Of a stretch of DNA of 64,000 nt, positions 17,197-26,346 are shown one piece after another. The DNA comes from Psychrobacillus mangrovi (GTDB lineage Bacteria > Bacillota > Bacilli > Bacillales_A > Planococcaceae): the NCBI RefSeq assembly GCF_037104765.1, contig NZ_JBAWSY010000001.1, positions 248,001 through 312,000 on the forward strand. The letters are read 5' to 3'. Below the pieces are notes generated by a model. The model was not told where the DNA came from. It ran no database searches and was given only the letters and a program-made list of their open reading frames with translations. Within the stretch, counting starts at the first letter, position 1. Every line of letters begins with the position of its first letter. Both the position numbers and the translations under genes were made by a program.

Positions 17197-17468
17197 ATGA
17201 AAATGTAATTGCTCAATATAAAGAGGAAGAAAATGTGATGATCAGCTTATTTGCACAATGGTGCGTTAACCACAATTTAGATGCGGCGCAACTATACAAC
17301 AAAGCTTACCCACTTCAACAAGATAATGAATTACTACTTTCCATAATAGAAATAACTGAAAAAAATTCTCTTCATGTAGATACGGAAACATTGATGCAAG
17401 TTTTGCAGTTATTTGGAAATGATGATTTAGCAATAGAAGTATTCCAAGCAGCGGAGAACCGAAAATAA
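17193..17468 (+). CDS. Small acidic protein coupled to the TetR gene, unknown
   Basis: 91 residues read from a GTG that overlaps the TetR stop by four bases (GTGA), with GGGAG ten bases upstream. The sequence is helical and acidic (EEENVMISLFAQWCVNHNLDAAQ; ETLMQVLQLFGNDD) without membrane segments. I recognise no domain. The alternative start codons GTG/ATG near 17235, behind GAGGAAG, would give about 77 residues. The coupling suggests a role with the regulator or the pump, possibly as a co-regulator. It ends in a terminator. Confidence 0.6.
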   Translation: MNENVIAQYKEEENVMISLFAQWCVNHNLDAAQLYNKAYPLQQDNELLLSIIEITEKNSLHVDTETLMQVLQLFGNDDLAIEVFQAAENRK

Positions 17469-17489
17469 CCACTTTACAGTGGTTATTTT
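17462..17489. terminator. Bidirectional terminator
   Basis: Twelve-base perfect arms AAAATAACCACT / AGTGGTTATTTT with a TTAC loop separate the TetR pair from the convergent ppk gene. The hairpin overlaps both stop codons. Confidence 0.8.
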
Positions 17490-19591
17490 AATTGGAGTAC
17501 ATTTAGTTGTGTAGCGTTTTCGAGTAGTTGCTGTTGACTGTTAATTCTTTTGCCTACTGCTTCTCTATAATGATATTCCCCATTAGAATCTTGTATTCTT
17601 GCTTTTGCAGAATCATTCCGTTCCAAGTTTAGAATATCCATGACCCTTCTTTTTATGTTAGGTGACAGGATCGGGAATAAAATTTCCACACGTTTTACCA
17701 TATTTCTCGTCATCATATCTGCAGAAGACAAGTATAACCTAGATGCTCCATTTCGGTGGAACCAGTAAATGCGGGAGTGTTCCAAAAATCTTCCGACTAT
17801 ACTAATTACCGTTATATTTTCACTGACTCCAGGAATTTGAGGTCTTAAACAACAAATCCCTCTAACGATTAGCTCTATTTTTACTCCAACCTCAGAAGCT
17901 TCATACAACTTTAATATTAAATCCTTATCCGTTAAGGAATTCATTTTAAGAATGATATGTCCATTATGAAAAACTTTATGATATTCCATTTCTTCATCAA
18001 TTAAATATAGAAATTTATCTCGAATATCATATGGAGAAACGACTAATTTATTATAATCTGGCTTATCGGTATAGCCACTTAAGAAATTAAAGAATTGAGT
18101 TGCATCTTGACCTAATTTTTTGTTTGTCGTAATTATACCCATATCTGTATAAGAATTGGCTGTTTGATCATTATAATTTCCAGTGCCTAAGTGTACAAAT
18201 TGTTCAATCTTTTTATCTCTTCTACGCACCACAAGCGTTATTTTAGAGTGGGTTTTTAAATTATGCATACCATATATCACTAAACATCCTGCTTTTTCCA
18301 ACTCTTTTGCCCAATGTACGTTATTTTCTTCATCAAAACGAGCTTTTAATTCAACTAAAACCGTCACTTGTTTCCCATTCTCAGCAGCTCTTTTTAAAGC
18401 TTTAATAATTGGCGAATCTCCGCTGACACGGTACAAGGTTTGCTTAATTGCTAAAACAGTTGGGTCATCTGCTGCCTTTTCAACAAAATCAACAATTGGT
18501 TGAAACGATTCATAAGGATGATGAAAGAATAAATCTTGTTTTAATGCTTTCATATAAATATCCTCGTCCGTAGCAATGTCCTGTGGAGGTTGAGGTATAA
18601 ATGACTCATAAAATAGATGGTCATATTTCCCTTCAAACCACTTAATAAATGAAAACAAAAATGTAACATCCAATGGTCCTTCTATTTTATAGACATCTTC
18701 CAAGGATATCTCTAACTCATCTAACAGATAGTGTAGAATTTTCTGCTTTATTTCAGATGATTTAACCTCTAGTCTACTTACAGCTCCCCATTTTCGTTTC
18801 TTTAATTCTTTTTCAATCTCAATTAATAAATCACGGGCACCTTCCTCATGAATGGTTAAGTCCGCATTTCGAGTAATACGGAAGGGGTTTGCATGTTTAA
18901 TATGGTATCCATGAAACAATTTATGTATGTTTTCGATAATGACATCTTCTAATAATACAGCCGCGAAAGAATCATCTTTCGTAGAAACCTCAATAAATCT
19001 TTTTAAGACGGAAGGAACTTGAACAATAGCAAATTTGGATTGCTCTATCATTTCATTTTTATCGTCTTCGATCATGACTAAAATATTCATTGTTTTACTT
19101 AGTAAAATCGGAAAAGGTCGGTAAGCATCAACAGCTATCGGAGTTAACACAGGAAAAATTTCTTCTTCGAAAATTGTATGTAATTCTTGTATTTGTTCTT
19201 GGGATAATTGAGCATAAGATAATAAGGATATTCCTTCTTTAGGTAACTTCTTCTCTATTAAATCTTTATATATCTTCATCTGTCTAGCCACAAGATTTCT
19301 TGAAATGTTGGAAATTTCCTCAAGTTGTTGTTTAGGAGTTAAACCAGCTTTATTTTCAGGTTTGTTAAAACCAACTCTTACTTGATCCTGTAATCCTGCT
19401 ACTCTTACCATAAAAAATTCATCCAAATTTGAACTGAATATCGCTAAGAACTTTAACCTTTCAAGTAGAGGATTCGTTTCATCCTCAGCTTCTTGTAAAA
19501 CCCGTTCATTAAAGGCAAGCCAGCTGATTTCTCGATTATTATAATAAGCATAGTCATCAAATCGATGATCTTCTGTACTCTCCAAACTCAT
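17483..19591 (-). CDS. ppk: Polyphosphate kinase
   Basis: 702 residues, the usual PPK1 length. It polymerises the gamma phosphate of ATP into polyphosphate at or near the membrane. Visible marks: the N-terminal REISWLAFNERVLQEA and FSSNLDEFFMVRVAGL, the first catalytic region ending KTHSKITLVVRR (autophosphorylated histidine), HLGTGNYNDQTANSYTDMG, and the second half with SSADMMTRNMVKRVEILFPI. All are intact. The ATG overlaps the ppx stop (ATGA), so kinase and polyphosphatase are made from one message. Confidence 0.96.
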   Translation of the reverse strand: MSLESTEDHRFDDYAYYNNREISWLAFNERVLQEAEDETNPLLERLKFLAIFSSNLDEFFMVRVAGLQDQVRVGFNKPENKAGLTPKQQLEEISNISRNLVARQMKIYKDLIEKKLPKEGISLLSYAQLSQEQIQELHTIFEEEIFPVLTPIAVDAYRPFPILLSKTMNILVMIEDDKNEMIEQSKFAIVQVPSVLKRFIEVSTKDDSFAAVLLEDVIIENIHKLFHGYHIKHANPFRITRNADLTIHEEGARDLLIEIEKELKKRKWGAVSRLEVKSSEIKQKILHYLLDELEISLEDVYKIEGPLDVTFLFSFIKWFEGKYDHLFYESFIPQPPQDIATDEDIYMKALKQDLFFHHPYESFQPIVDFVEKAADDPTVLAIKQTLYRVSGDSPIIKALKRAAENGKQVTVLVELKARFDEENNVHWAKELEKAGCLVIYGMHNLKTHSKITLVVRRRDKKIEQFVHLGTGNYNDQTANSYTDMGIITTNKKLGQDATQFFNFLSGYTDKPDYNKLVVSPYDIRDKFLYLIDEEMEYHKVFHNGHIILKMNSLTDKDLILKLYEASEVGVKIELIVRGICCLRPQIPGVSENITVISIVGRFLEHSRIYWFHRNGASRLYLSSADMMTRNMVKRVEILFPILSPNIKRRVMDILNLERNDSAKARIQDSNGEYHYREAVGKRINSQQQLLENATQLNVLQLK

Positions 19592-21138
19592 GTTGCTTTC
19601 TCCTCCGAAATCTTAAATTCTACCAGTACATCTTTACTACAAATTTTTCCTACGTGTTTTTTTAATTTTTCTGCTTGATATTTTTCTAGCATATAATTGT
19701 TAGAAACTACAAAAGTAATCGTTATTTCACTTGCTAAATTTTCTAGTAAAACATCATTAATCGTAGACCTACTGAGTATATCTAGCCCTTTTGTAAACTT
19801 AAACAATGCTCCAATATCGCGTAATTGTTTAAACTCTCTTTCATTCAAATAGGATGGTAAGGAATTTACGTAACGTTTAAAAGTATCTCTATTTTGATAA
19901 GAAGCAAGTAAGGCAAATTTTAATCGTTCTTCGTTAGATATACCGTCAATGGACAAATTCGTTATTAAGTAAAATGTATGCTGACTAACTGCATCTTGAT
20001 CTATATGTTTTCCAATATGATAAAGTTGATATGCATAAAACAAAAATTCATCATTTTCAATTGGATCAATATATTTCCAATGTACAAAGGACAAGTAAAT
20101 CTTTTGAAATATGTCGTATAAATGTGAAACTTCCTCTTCATTAACATGAAATTTACCTAATATATGACGAATTGATTTCTTAGTCACTTCATTCTTATTA
20201 AAATCTTCCGGAAATCTTTCAGCCAACTGAGAAAATATTATTCCTTCACGCAAACCTTTTTTACTATAAACCATTAAAGGAGCATCCACTACTTCCATAA
20301 ATGTACGAAAAGTTTCTAACGCAGGAACGATAATATCTGAACGATCACTTGATAAACCGTCTATTTTTTTCAATCCATCTAAAGAATATTGCGCAAACAT
20401 AAAACTAATCTCTTGCAAATCTTCATTTTTCAATTCATATTGGTGTATTCCATTTAAAGGAAAACTTTTCCTTTGTTGATCAACAAGTGCTAAGTTTCGT
20501 GCACTTCCTCCAATTGTAACAATGGGAACATGTAACTGATTTAACCACCCTAAAGAATGGAACTGTTCGCTCACATATTCTATTAGTTCTAACTTTTCTT
20601 CATGAGTAATGGTTGTCCCTTTTATAAACTTTCCTTTTAATGAAACAGCCCCAAAAGAGAAGCTATGAAAATGAATAATTTTTTTATCTTTAAAATACGT
20701 TACCTCAGTACTTCCACCACCCATATCTATTGTCACAGCATTGGAGATATTAGTAGAATGGATTACTGCAAAGTACCCGAAATATGCTTCTTGCTCTTCA
20801 GATAAAATTTGTAGATTGAATCCTACATCATTTTTCACGAGTTCTAGTATTTCCGTTTGGTTTCTTGCTTGCCTAATTGCTGCAGTAGCTGCAACAAAGA
20901 CATCTTTAACATGTATATCTAATAATATTTCTTTAAATTTGGTCAGTGTATCAATTAAAACATTTATACCATCCGCACTTAAATTTCCATTTTTCATTAT
21001 ATACATACTTAATCTTGCTACCGTTTTAAAATTATGATGTTCAACAAGACCTTGAGAGGAATTGTAGCTATACACAACAAGACGTATTGTGTTTGAGCCA
21101 ATATCAATAATTGCTTTTCTTTCTGTTTTTATTGTCAT
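19588..21138 (-). CDS. ppx: Exopolyphosphatase (Ppx/GppA family)
   Basis: 516 residues in the ASKHA fold. Phosphate-binding loop 1 is AIIDIGSNTIRLVVYSY and loop 2 is AVTIDMGGGSTEVTYF. A C-terminal HD-like helical region (from about residue 310, with IGKHID) matches the long form of Ppx. It releases phosphate from polyphosphate chain ends or hydrolyses pppGpp. AGGGGGAA precedes the ATG. It is the first gene of the ppx-ppk pair, opposite activities in one operon. A Pho-box was looked for upstream and not convincingly found. Confidence 0.94.
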   Translation of the reverse strand: MTIKTERKAIIDIGSNTIRLVVYSYNSSQGLVEHHNFKTVARLSMYIMKNGNLSADGINVLIDTLTKFKEILLDIHVKDVFVAATAAIRQARNQTEILELVKNDVGFNLQILSEEQEAYFGYFAVIHSTNISNAVTIDMGGGSTEVTYFKDKKIIHFHSFSFGAVSLKGKFIKGTTITHEEKLELIEYVSEQFHSLGWLNQLHVPIVTIGGSARNLALVDQQRKSFPLNGIHQYELKNEDLQEISFMFAQYSLDGLKKIDGLSSDRSDIIVPALETFRTFMEVVDAPLMVYSKKGLREGIIFSQLAERFPEDFNKNEVTKKSIRHILGKFHVNEEEVSHLYDIFQKIYLSFVHWKYIDPIENDEFLFYAYQLYHIGKHIDQDAVSQHTFYLITNLSIDGISNEERLKFALLASYQNRDTFKRYVNSLPSYLNEREFKQLRDIGALFKFTKGLDILSRSTINDVLLENLASEITITFVVSNNYMLEKYQAEKLKKHVGKICSKDVLVEFKISEEKAT

Positions 21139-21350
21139 ATAGCTTCCCCCTGCTCTATTACTTATTTTAATAGCATTTTACGTAACTCATTGTTAAGTTT
21201 TTGTAAAGAAATATATTAAGAAAATTCGGAATTTAATTTATTATACAACAACCTATATTATTGTAAAAATTAAGTAATTTTTTCGTGTATTATACCGTAA
21301 TGATTTTCATTCATGTACAATATTAGTAATAAGAGGGGGAATAATAAGAG

Positions 21351-22628
21351 ATGGGGAAGTTTACAAAACAAGAGAATAGTTGGGCCCTTTATGATTGGGG
21401 TTCTTCAGCATACTCAATCATAATTACCACTGCAGTATTTCCAATATTTTATAAATCTTCTGCAACTGCTGCGGGTATTGATGGAGCTGATTCGACTGCG
21501 TATCTAGGTTATACAATTGCTATATTTACATTTATTTTAGCTATGCTCGGTCCAATTTTAGGTTCCATCGCAGATTATCGGGGTATGAAAAAGAAATTTT
21601 TTACTTTTTTCTTTGCACTGGGGGTTGCCTTTACTGCATTACTTGCCTTCGTTCCATATGATAATTGGTTACTATTATTAATTTGCTATACTTTAGCAGC
21701 ACTTGGAGCTACAGGGGCAAATGTTTTTTATGATGGATTTATTGTAGACGTAACGACGGATAAACGGATGCACACAGTTTCAGCGAGAGGCTACAGTTTA
21801 GGTTATATTGGGAGCACTATTCCCTTTTTGATCAGTATTGTTATTATATTGTTAGCAGGAAAAGAAATAATTCCTCTTTCAAGCATTAACGCTAGTCGGA
21901 TAGGATTTCTTATTACAGCAACTTGGTGGATTGCGTTTTCCATACCTTTATTCAAAAATGTTCATCAAATACATTTTATTGAACGGGATGGGAATCCAGT
22001 TGTTCAAAGTTTTAAACGATTAGGCAATACTTTTAAAGAAATACGACAATACCGTGCATTGTTCTTATTTTTACTAGCATACTTTTTCTATATTGATGGT
22101 GTCGGTACAATTATTAGTATGTCTACTGCTTATGGTACAGATTTAGGACTAGACACGACAGGATTACTACTCGTCCTTTTCGCTACTCAGGTAGTAGCTG
22201 CTCCATTTGCTATATTGTTCGGTAAACTCGCAGGTAAATTTTCTGAAAAGAGAATGCTTTATGTAGGTATCATAATTTATATCATCGTATGTATTTATGC
22301 AGTTTTCTTAGAAACAATTGTAGATTTTTGGATATTAGCTATGCTTGTTGCAACTTCCCAAGGTGGTATACAGGCATTGAGTAGATCATACTTTGGAAAA
22401 CTAGTACCGAAAAAGAATTCTAATGAGTTTTTTGGATTTTATAATATTTTTGGCAAGTTTGCTTCTATCATGGGTCCCTTGTTAGTAGCATTTACTGCCC
22501 AATTTACAGGAAAATCTAACTACGGTGTGTTTAGTTTAGTTATCTTGTTTATCATCGGTCTTATCATATTATCGAGAGTACCAGAACCAAATGAAGTAGT
22601 ACCAGTTGATGAAGTTCCTGCATCCTAA
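21351..22628 (+). CDS. UMF1/Atg22-like MFS transporter (YxiO-type)
   Basis: 425 residues with 12 hydrophobic helices. The opening ENSWALYDWGSSAYSIIITTAVFP is the hallmark of the UMF1 family related to fungal vacuole effluxer Atg22 and B. subtilis YxiO. The middle has DYRGMKKKFFTFF as the loop 2-3 motif, and GGIQALSRSYFGKLVP later. Family members are proposed to export amino acids or peptides; evidence in bacteria is thin. AGAGGGGG is the ribosome site. It is a single gene ending in a strong terminator. Confidence 0.9.
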   Translation: MGKFTKQENSWALYDWGSSAYSIIITTAVFPIFYKSSATAAGIDGADSTAYLGYTIAIFTFILAMLGPILGSIADYRGMKKKFFTFFFALGVAFTALLAFVPYDNWLLLLICYTLAALGATGANVFYDGFIVDVTTDKRMHTVSARGYSLGYIGSTIPFLISIVIILLAGKEIIPLSSINASRIGFLITATWWIAFSIPLFKNVHQIHFIERDGNPVVQSFKRLGNTFKEIRQYRALFLFLLAYFFYIDGVGTIISMSTAYGTDLGLDTTGLLLVLFATQVVAAPFAILFGKLAGKFSEKRMLYVGIIIYIIVCIYAVFLETIVDFWILAMLVATSQGGIQALSRSYFGKLVPKKNSNEFFGFYNIFGKFASIMGPLLVAFTAQFTGKSNYGVFSLVILFIIGLIILSRVPEPNEVVPVDEVPAS

Positions 22629-22632
22629 TATC

Positions 22633-22657
22633 AAGAGACATGCTTAGCGTGTCTCTT
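22633..22657 (+). terminator. Terminator after the UMF1 gene
   Basis: Eleven-base arms AAGAGACATGC / GCGTGTCTCTT (one G-T pair) with a TTA loop, followed by TTTATT. Confidence 0.75.
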
Positions 22658-23090
22658 TTATTATGGCTTTGAAAGGGATGTGCGACAGCTTCACGCTACG
22701 CAGAGAAAATCTCAAGGGAATCTCAGAAAATCTCGGAGTATCTGAACCTTCGAAGAGGATATATTGCTCCACCTCGGATTATTTATAAACGGTTAACTAC
22801 ATTGAAGATGGGCAAAGATTTGAACGTGGATGACTCAAGTAGGCAGCGTGTCAATTGGACTCTCTAAGAACGACACCTTTCAATAATAATACATTTACCA
22901 AATGCTATACTATCCTTATCATAAATAAGTGCGATCACTATTAATTTAACACTTGTCAAATTGTTTAAGAATAGCCTTTTTATATCCTTTTAATTCAACT
23001 TCAAGAAAAATAATAAACGCAAAAGATTCTCACCTCCTCGACTTCTTTATTCCCTTCTTAAACAATGACTTCTCGAATTATTCTTTCTTC
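22658..23090. other. Gene-free region with eroded repeat-like DNA
   Basis: About 430 bases without a supported gene. The first 200 bases are less AT-rich and contain repeated AATCTC motifs (AAAATCTCAAGGGAATCTCAG and similar), suggesting eroded mobile or repeat DNA. The rest is AT-rich. A GAGGAGGTGAG on the minus strand near 23029-23039 is followed only by an 11-codon frame. Confidence 0.4.
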
Positions 23091-23666
23091 TTAATATTTT
23101 TTAGCTAAAAGAGTTGTAGTAATACCTACAGAAAGTACAGTAATGCAGGAATACAATAATGATACGGAATCCACTAGAAGGCTCCCGAAGACTACGACTA
23201 AAATATCAATTGATAGAATCCCTAAACCGGGATTAATGTGTAACACTTTTGAGATCATCTGAGCAAGCAAATCTGTACCACCAATCGTTATGTCAGATCG
23301 AAGCATTAAACCAATTCCTAAACCTACAAAAATTCCACCGCTTATTGCACCTGCCAATTCATTCGTAATTAATTTCTGCCCTGCAATATGTAAAGGATAT
23401 AAGAAATCAATAATCACCGAAGAAAATAACAATCCATGAATACCATTATAAAAAAATGTTCGATAGTTCATCCAAGCGATTAAAAATATCGGCAAGCTAA
23501 CACAAATAATAGCAATCCCAACTTTTACGTTAAATAAATAATGAATGATTAAACTTATTCCAATGGCTCCACCGTCTAATAGATGATAAGGAACAATAAA
23601 AAAGTTGATTCCAATTGCTATTAAAATACTTCCAATAAAAATAATAAGAGATTTTTGTAAAAACAT
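23091..23666 (-). CDS. YitT family membrane protein (short form)
   Basis: About 191 residues with five to six hydrophobic helices. It matches the YitT membrane domain: ILIAIGINFFIVPYHLLDGGAIGISL, GLGIGLMLRSDITIGGTDLLAQM and NPGLGILSIDILVV. Full-length YitT proteins (about 280 residues) add a cytoplasmic DUF2179 domain, which is absent here. Shorter versions are known, so this is not necessarily a truncation. I chose the ATG at 23666 because AAAGGTG sits six bases before it. Function in the family is unknown. Confidence 0.85.
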   Translation of the reverse strand: MFLQKSLIIFIGSILIAIGINFFIVPYHLLDGGAIGISLIIHYLFNVKVGIAIICVSLPIFLIAWMNYRTFFYNGIHGLLFSSVIIDFLYPLHIAGQKLITNELAGAISGGIFVGLGIGLMLRSDITIGGTDLLAQMISKVLHINPGLGILSIDILVVVFGSLLVDSVSLLYSCITVLSVGITTTLLAKKY

Positions 23667-23710
23667 AATCATCACCTTTCCGCATATAAAAATATATGTT
23701 TATAAAATGA

Positions 23711-23744
23711 AAAAAACACAGGAAAAACTAATCCTGTGTTTTTT
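23711..23744 (-). terminator. Terminator of the thioesterase operon
   Basis: AAAAAACACAGGA pairs with TCCTGTGTTTTTT. It lies downstream of the minus-strand thioesterase gene and upstream of yitT, with T or A runs on both sides. Confidence 0.75.
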
Positions 23745-23766
23745 TAATCTCTTTTTAGATAATATA

Positions 23767-24249
23767 TTATTTTGATTGCGCAAAAGTTGTCGGCATAACA
23801 ACAGCAATTACTTCCCCTTTAGCACAAAGTACGTCACCTGCATATACTTCAGTTGACACTTTCCATTTCTTAGGATGAATCTCTTCAACTGTACCTTTTG
23901 CTTTTAGTAATACTTTTTGCGGTGTTGGTTTTAAGAAATCGACATGCAAAGAGCCTGTTACGAAACGGGGTGGAGCTTCGCCACTTCCTGGCTCGTGACC
24001 ATTTCTTCGATGTAAAGCAAGAGATGCAGATCCTGTCCCATGGCAATCTACTATTGCTCCTATTAAGCCTCCGTATACAAATCCCGGTATTGCAATATGT
24101 TTTTCTTTTGGTTCATAAACTGTTTCCGTCTGGTCCCCATTCCAGTACGTCCGTAAATGATACCCATGTTCATTTAATCTCCCACATCCATAACACCAAG
24201 CAAAATCATCTGGATAATCATCCTGTATAGCTCGAATGTTTTCCTCCAT
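23767..24249 (-). CDS. Hotdog-fold thioesterase (PaaI-like)
   Basis: About 160 residues from ATG 24249, ten bases after AAGGGGG; the longer frame from 24333 would overlap the upstream gene and lacks a ribosome site. It reads as a single hotdog domain: HIAIPGFVYGGLIGAIVDCHGTGSA is the central helix with its catalytic-site Asp, and GSLHVDFLKPTPQKVLLKAKGTV is the strand pair. An N-terminal CYGCGRLNEHG motif is common in this subgroup. It probably hydrolyses an acyl-CoA in the cytosol. It sits 28 bases after the omega-amidase-like gene, in one operon. Confidence 0.85.
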   Translation of the reverse strand: MEENIRAIQDDYPDDFAWCYGCGRLNEHGYHLRTYWNGDQTETVYEPKEKHIAIPGFVYGGLIGAIVDCHGTGSASLALHRRNGHEPGSGEAPPRFVTGSLHVDFLKPTPQKVLLKAKGTVEEIHPKKWKVSTEVYAGDVLCAKGEVIAVVMPTTFAQSK

Positions 24250-24277
24250 CTCTCTTATTCCCCCTTGTAATTTTAGA

Positions 24278-25057
24278 TTACTTATATAATACTTCTCTTC
24301 TATCTTGAAATATAGGAATTCTTTTTCGAACATCTTCTATCTGTTCTATATCAATATCCACTAATTGAACCGTCTCTTCATTCTCGCCTACCCATAAAAT
24401 TTCACCCCATGGAGAAATTACCATGGAATTACCATTAAATGAATTGTTCGGATTACTTCCAACACAGTTTACAGCAATAATAAAAATTTGATTTTCAATT
24501 GCTCTTGCTTGCAACAATATTTTCCAGTGATCAATACGGATATCCGGCCATTCTGCGGGAATAAACATAACCTTTGCACCATTTAAGGTATGAACCCTCG
24601 TCCACTCGGGAAACCGTAAATCGTAACAAATAATTCCCCCCATTTCTATTCCATCTAATGTAAATAAGTTTTTTTCATTACCTTCTTCAAAATAATGATG
24701 TTCATCCATTAATTTGATTAAGTGTACTTTGTTATATTCGGAAATAATCTCTCCTGAAGAATTGGAAACATACATTGTGTTGTAAAATTTATCTCCTTTT
24801 TTAGTTGAAACAGACCCTCCAACAATATGAATATTTAATTCTTTGGATAATCGAGAAAATAATTTTTTCGTATTTTCTCCTTCTAAATCTGCAATTTCTT
24901 CTAGTCTTGTCAAATCGTAACCAGTATTCCACATCTCTGGTAGCACAACAATCCTAGCCCCTAAGGATGCAGCTTCTCTCACTTTTTCCTCTACCTTCAG
25001 AAAATTTTCTTTTGGCGCACCAAACACAATATCTAATTGAACACATGCAATTTTCAT
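24278..25057 (-). CDS. Carbon-nitrogen hydrolase (omega-amidase-like, YkrU/MtnU type)
   Basis: About 259 residues from ATG 25057, preceded by AGGTGGTGG; the longer frame to 25117 has no ribosome site. The nitrilase-superfamily triad is visible: Glu in VVLPEMWNTGYDL, Lys in EYNKVHLI and Cys in GGIICYDLRFPEWTR. In Bacillus the YkrU-like amidase lies in the methionine-salvage region and is thought to convert 2-oxo-4-methylthiobutyramate (from glutamine-dependent transamination) to the keto acid. Here it is divergent from a MtnE-like aminotransferase, 85 bases apart, which supports the same role. Other small amides remain possible. Confidence 0.8.
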   Translation of the reverse strand: MKIACVQLDIVFGAPKENFLKVEEKVREAASLGARIVVLPEMWNTGYDLTRLEEIADLEGENTKKLFSRLSKELNIHIVGGSVSTKKGDKFYNTMYVSNSSGEIISEYNKVHLIKLMDEHHYFEEGNEKNLFTLDGIEMGGIICYDLRFPEWTRVHTLNGAKVMFIPAEWPDIRIDHWKILLQARAIENQIFIIAVNCVGSNPNNSFNGNSMVISPWGEILWVGENEETVQLVDIDIEQIEDVRKRIPIFQDRREVLYK

Positions 25058-25142
25058 TTCGCCACCACCTATAGACATAATACTTAAAAGATTATAAGAT
25101 TTGTCTAATCTATGCAACTAATTAGAAAAAGAGGTATCGCAC

Positions 25143-26306
25143 ATGGAATTTTCAAATCGATTAAAAAGTTTACCCACTCAATTTTTTGCAACACTAGTTC
25201 AAAAAGTAGCACTCGCGGTGTCAGAAGGAAGAGATGTTATAAATTTAGGACAAGGAAATCCAGATCAACCTACTCCTGAACATATTGTAAAAGCTCTACA
25301 AGATGCTGCAACAAATCCAATAGCACACAAATATTCTCCTTTTCGAGGAATAAATGAATTAAAGCAAGCTGCTGCAGATTTTTATTTACGAGAATACAAG
25401 GTAGAAATAAATCCAAATACCGAAGTGGCTATTATGTTTGGAACAAAGATAGGTCTAGTTGAGTTACCATTAGCTATGATGAATGAAAATGAACTTCTGC
25501 TCTTACCAGATCCAGGTTATCCAGATTATTTATCGGGTGTCGGATTAGCAAGTGTCCGTTTTGAAACAATGCCCCTGCTAGAAGAAAATAGTTTTCTTCC
25601 TGATTACAGTAAATTAACAGAAAATCAAAAACAAGACGCTAAGTTAATGTATTTGAATTATCCTAACAACCCTACTGGAGCTACTGCAACGAAAGAATTT
25701 TTTGAAGAAACTGTTAAGCTTGCGAAAGAATCAGATATAGCAATAGTGCACGATTTTGCTTATGGAGGAATTGGCTTTGACGGCAAAAAACCAATTAGCT
25801 TTTTAGAAGTAGAAGGTGCAAAAGATGTTGGTATAGAAATGTATACTCTATCTAAAACTTATAATATGGCCGGATGGCGTGTTGGTTTCGCAGTTGGGAA
25901 TCCTAAAATGATTGAAGCAATCAATATTATTCAGGACCATTTATTTGTCAGCCTGTTCCCTGCAATACAAACTGCTGCTGCTGCAGCACTCAACGAGAGC
26001 CAGGAATGTGTAGATGATCTTGTTTCTTTGTATGAAGGAAGAAGAAATGCATTAGTAGAAGCTTGCTCAAGAATAGGATGGAATATCAAAGCACCAGAAG
26101 GCTCCTTTTTTGCATGGTTGCCAGTTGCAATAGGTTATACAAGTCAAGAATTTGCAGACTTACTTTTAGAAAAAGCAGATGTCGCTGTAGCTGCTGGGAA
26201 TGGTTTCGGATCCTTTGGTGAAGGCTATGTTCGTGTCGGCTTATTAGTGGATGAAGTTCGATTGGTAGAAGCCATTAATCGTATTGAAAAGCTCAATCTA
26301 TTTTAA
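25143..26306 (+). CDS. PLP-dependent aminotransferase (MtnE/YkrV-like)
   Basis: 387 residues, class I/II aminotransferase. Characteristic parts: VINLGQGNPDQPTPEHIVKAL, KYSPFRGINELKQAAADFY, LNYPNNPTGATA (Asn and Tyr contacts to PLP), HDFAYGGIGFDG, the lysine region YTLSKTYNMAGWRVGFAVG and the C-terminal arginine in GYVRVGLLV. B. subtilis MtnE, which converts 2-oxo-4-methylthiobutyrate to methionine in the salvage pathway, has the same opening pattern (LPTQFFA, VINLGQGNPDQPTPEHIV). It is divergent from the omega-amidase-like gene and 900 bases before the S-box operon. The role as KMTB transaminase is inferred from these links. Confidence 0.82.
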   Translation: MEFSNRLKSLPTQFFATLVQKVALAVSEGRDVINLGQGNPDQPTPEHIVKALQDAATNPIAHKYSPFRGINELKQAAADFYLREYKVEINPNTEVAIMFGTKIGLVELPLAMMNENELLLLPDPGYPDYLSGVGLASVRFETMPLLEENSFLPDYSKLTENQKQDAKLMYLNYPNNPTGATATKEFFEETVKLAKESDIAIVHDFAYGGIGFDGKKPISFLEVEGAKDVGIEMYTLSKTYNMAGWRVGFAVGNPKMIEAINIIQDHLFVSLFPAIQTAAAAALNESQECVDDLVSLYEGRRNALVEACSRIGWNIKAPEGSFFAWLPVAIGYTSQEFADLLLEKADVAVAAGNGFGSFGEGYVRVGLLVDEVRLVEAINRIEKLNLF

Positions 26307-26346
26307 AATAAAACCCGATTTACTTTTGTAAATCGGATTTTATTTT
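26305..26346. terminator. Bidirectional terminator
   Basis: CCGATTTAC pairs with GTAAATCGG around TTTT, extended by AAAATAAAA / TTTTATTTT. It separates the convergent aminotransferase and PPC-domain genes. Confidence 0.8.

Noticed and set aside
23029..23039. GAGGAGGTGAG on the minus strand as the start of a small gene
   Set aside because: It is followed by only about 11 codons before a stop and has no recognisable product.
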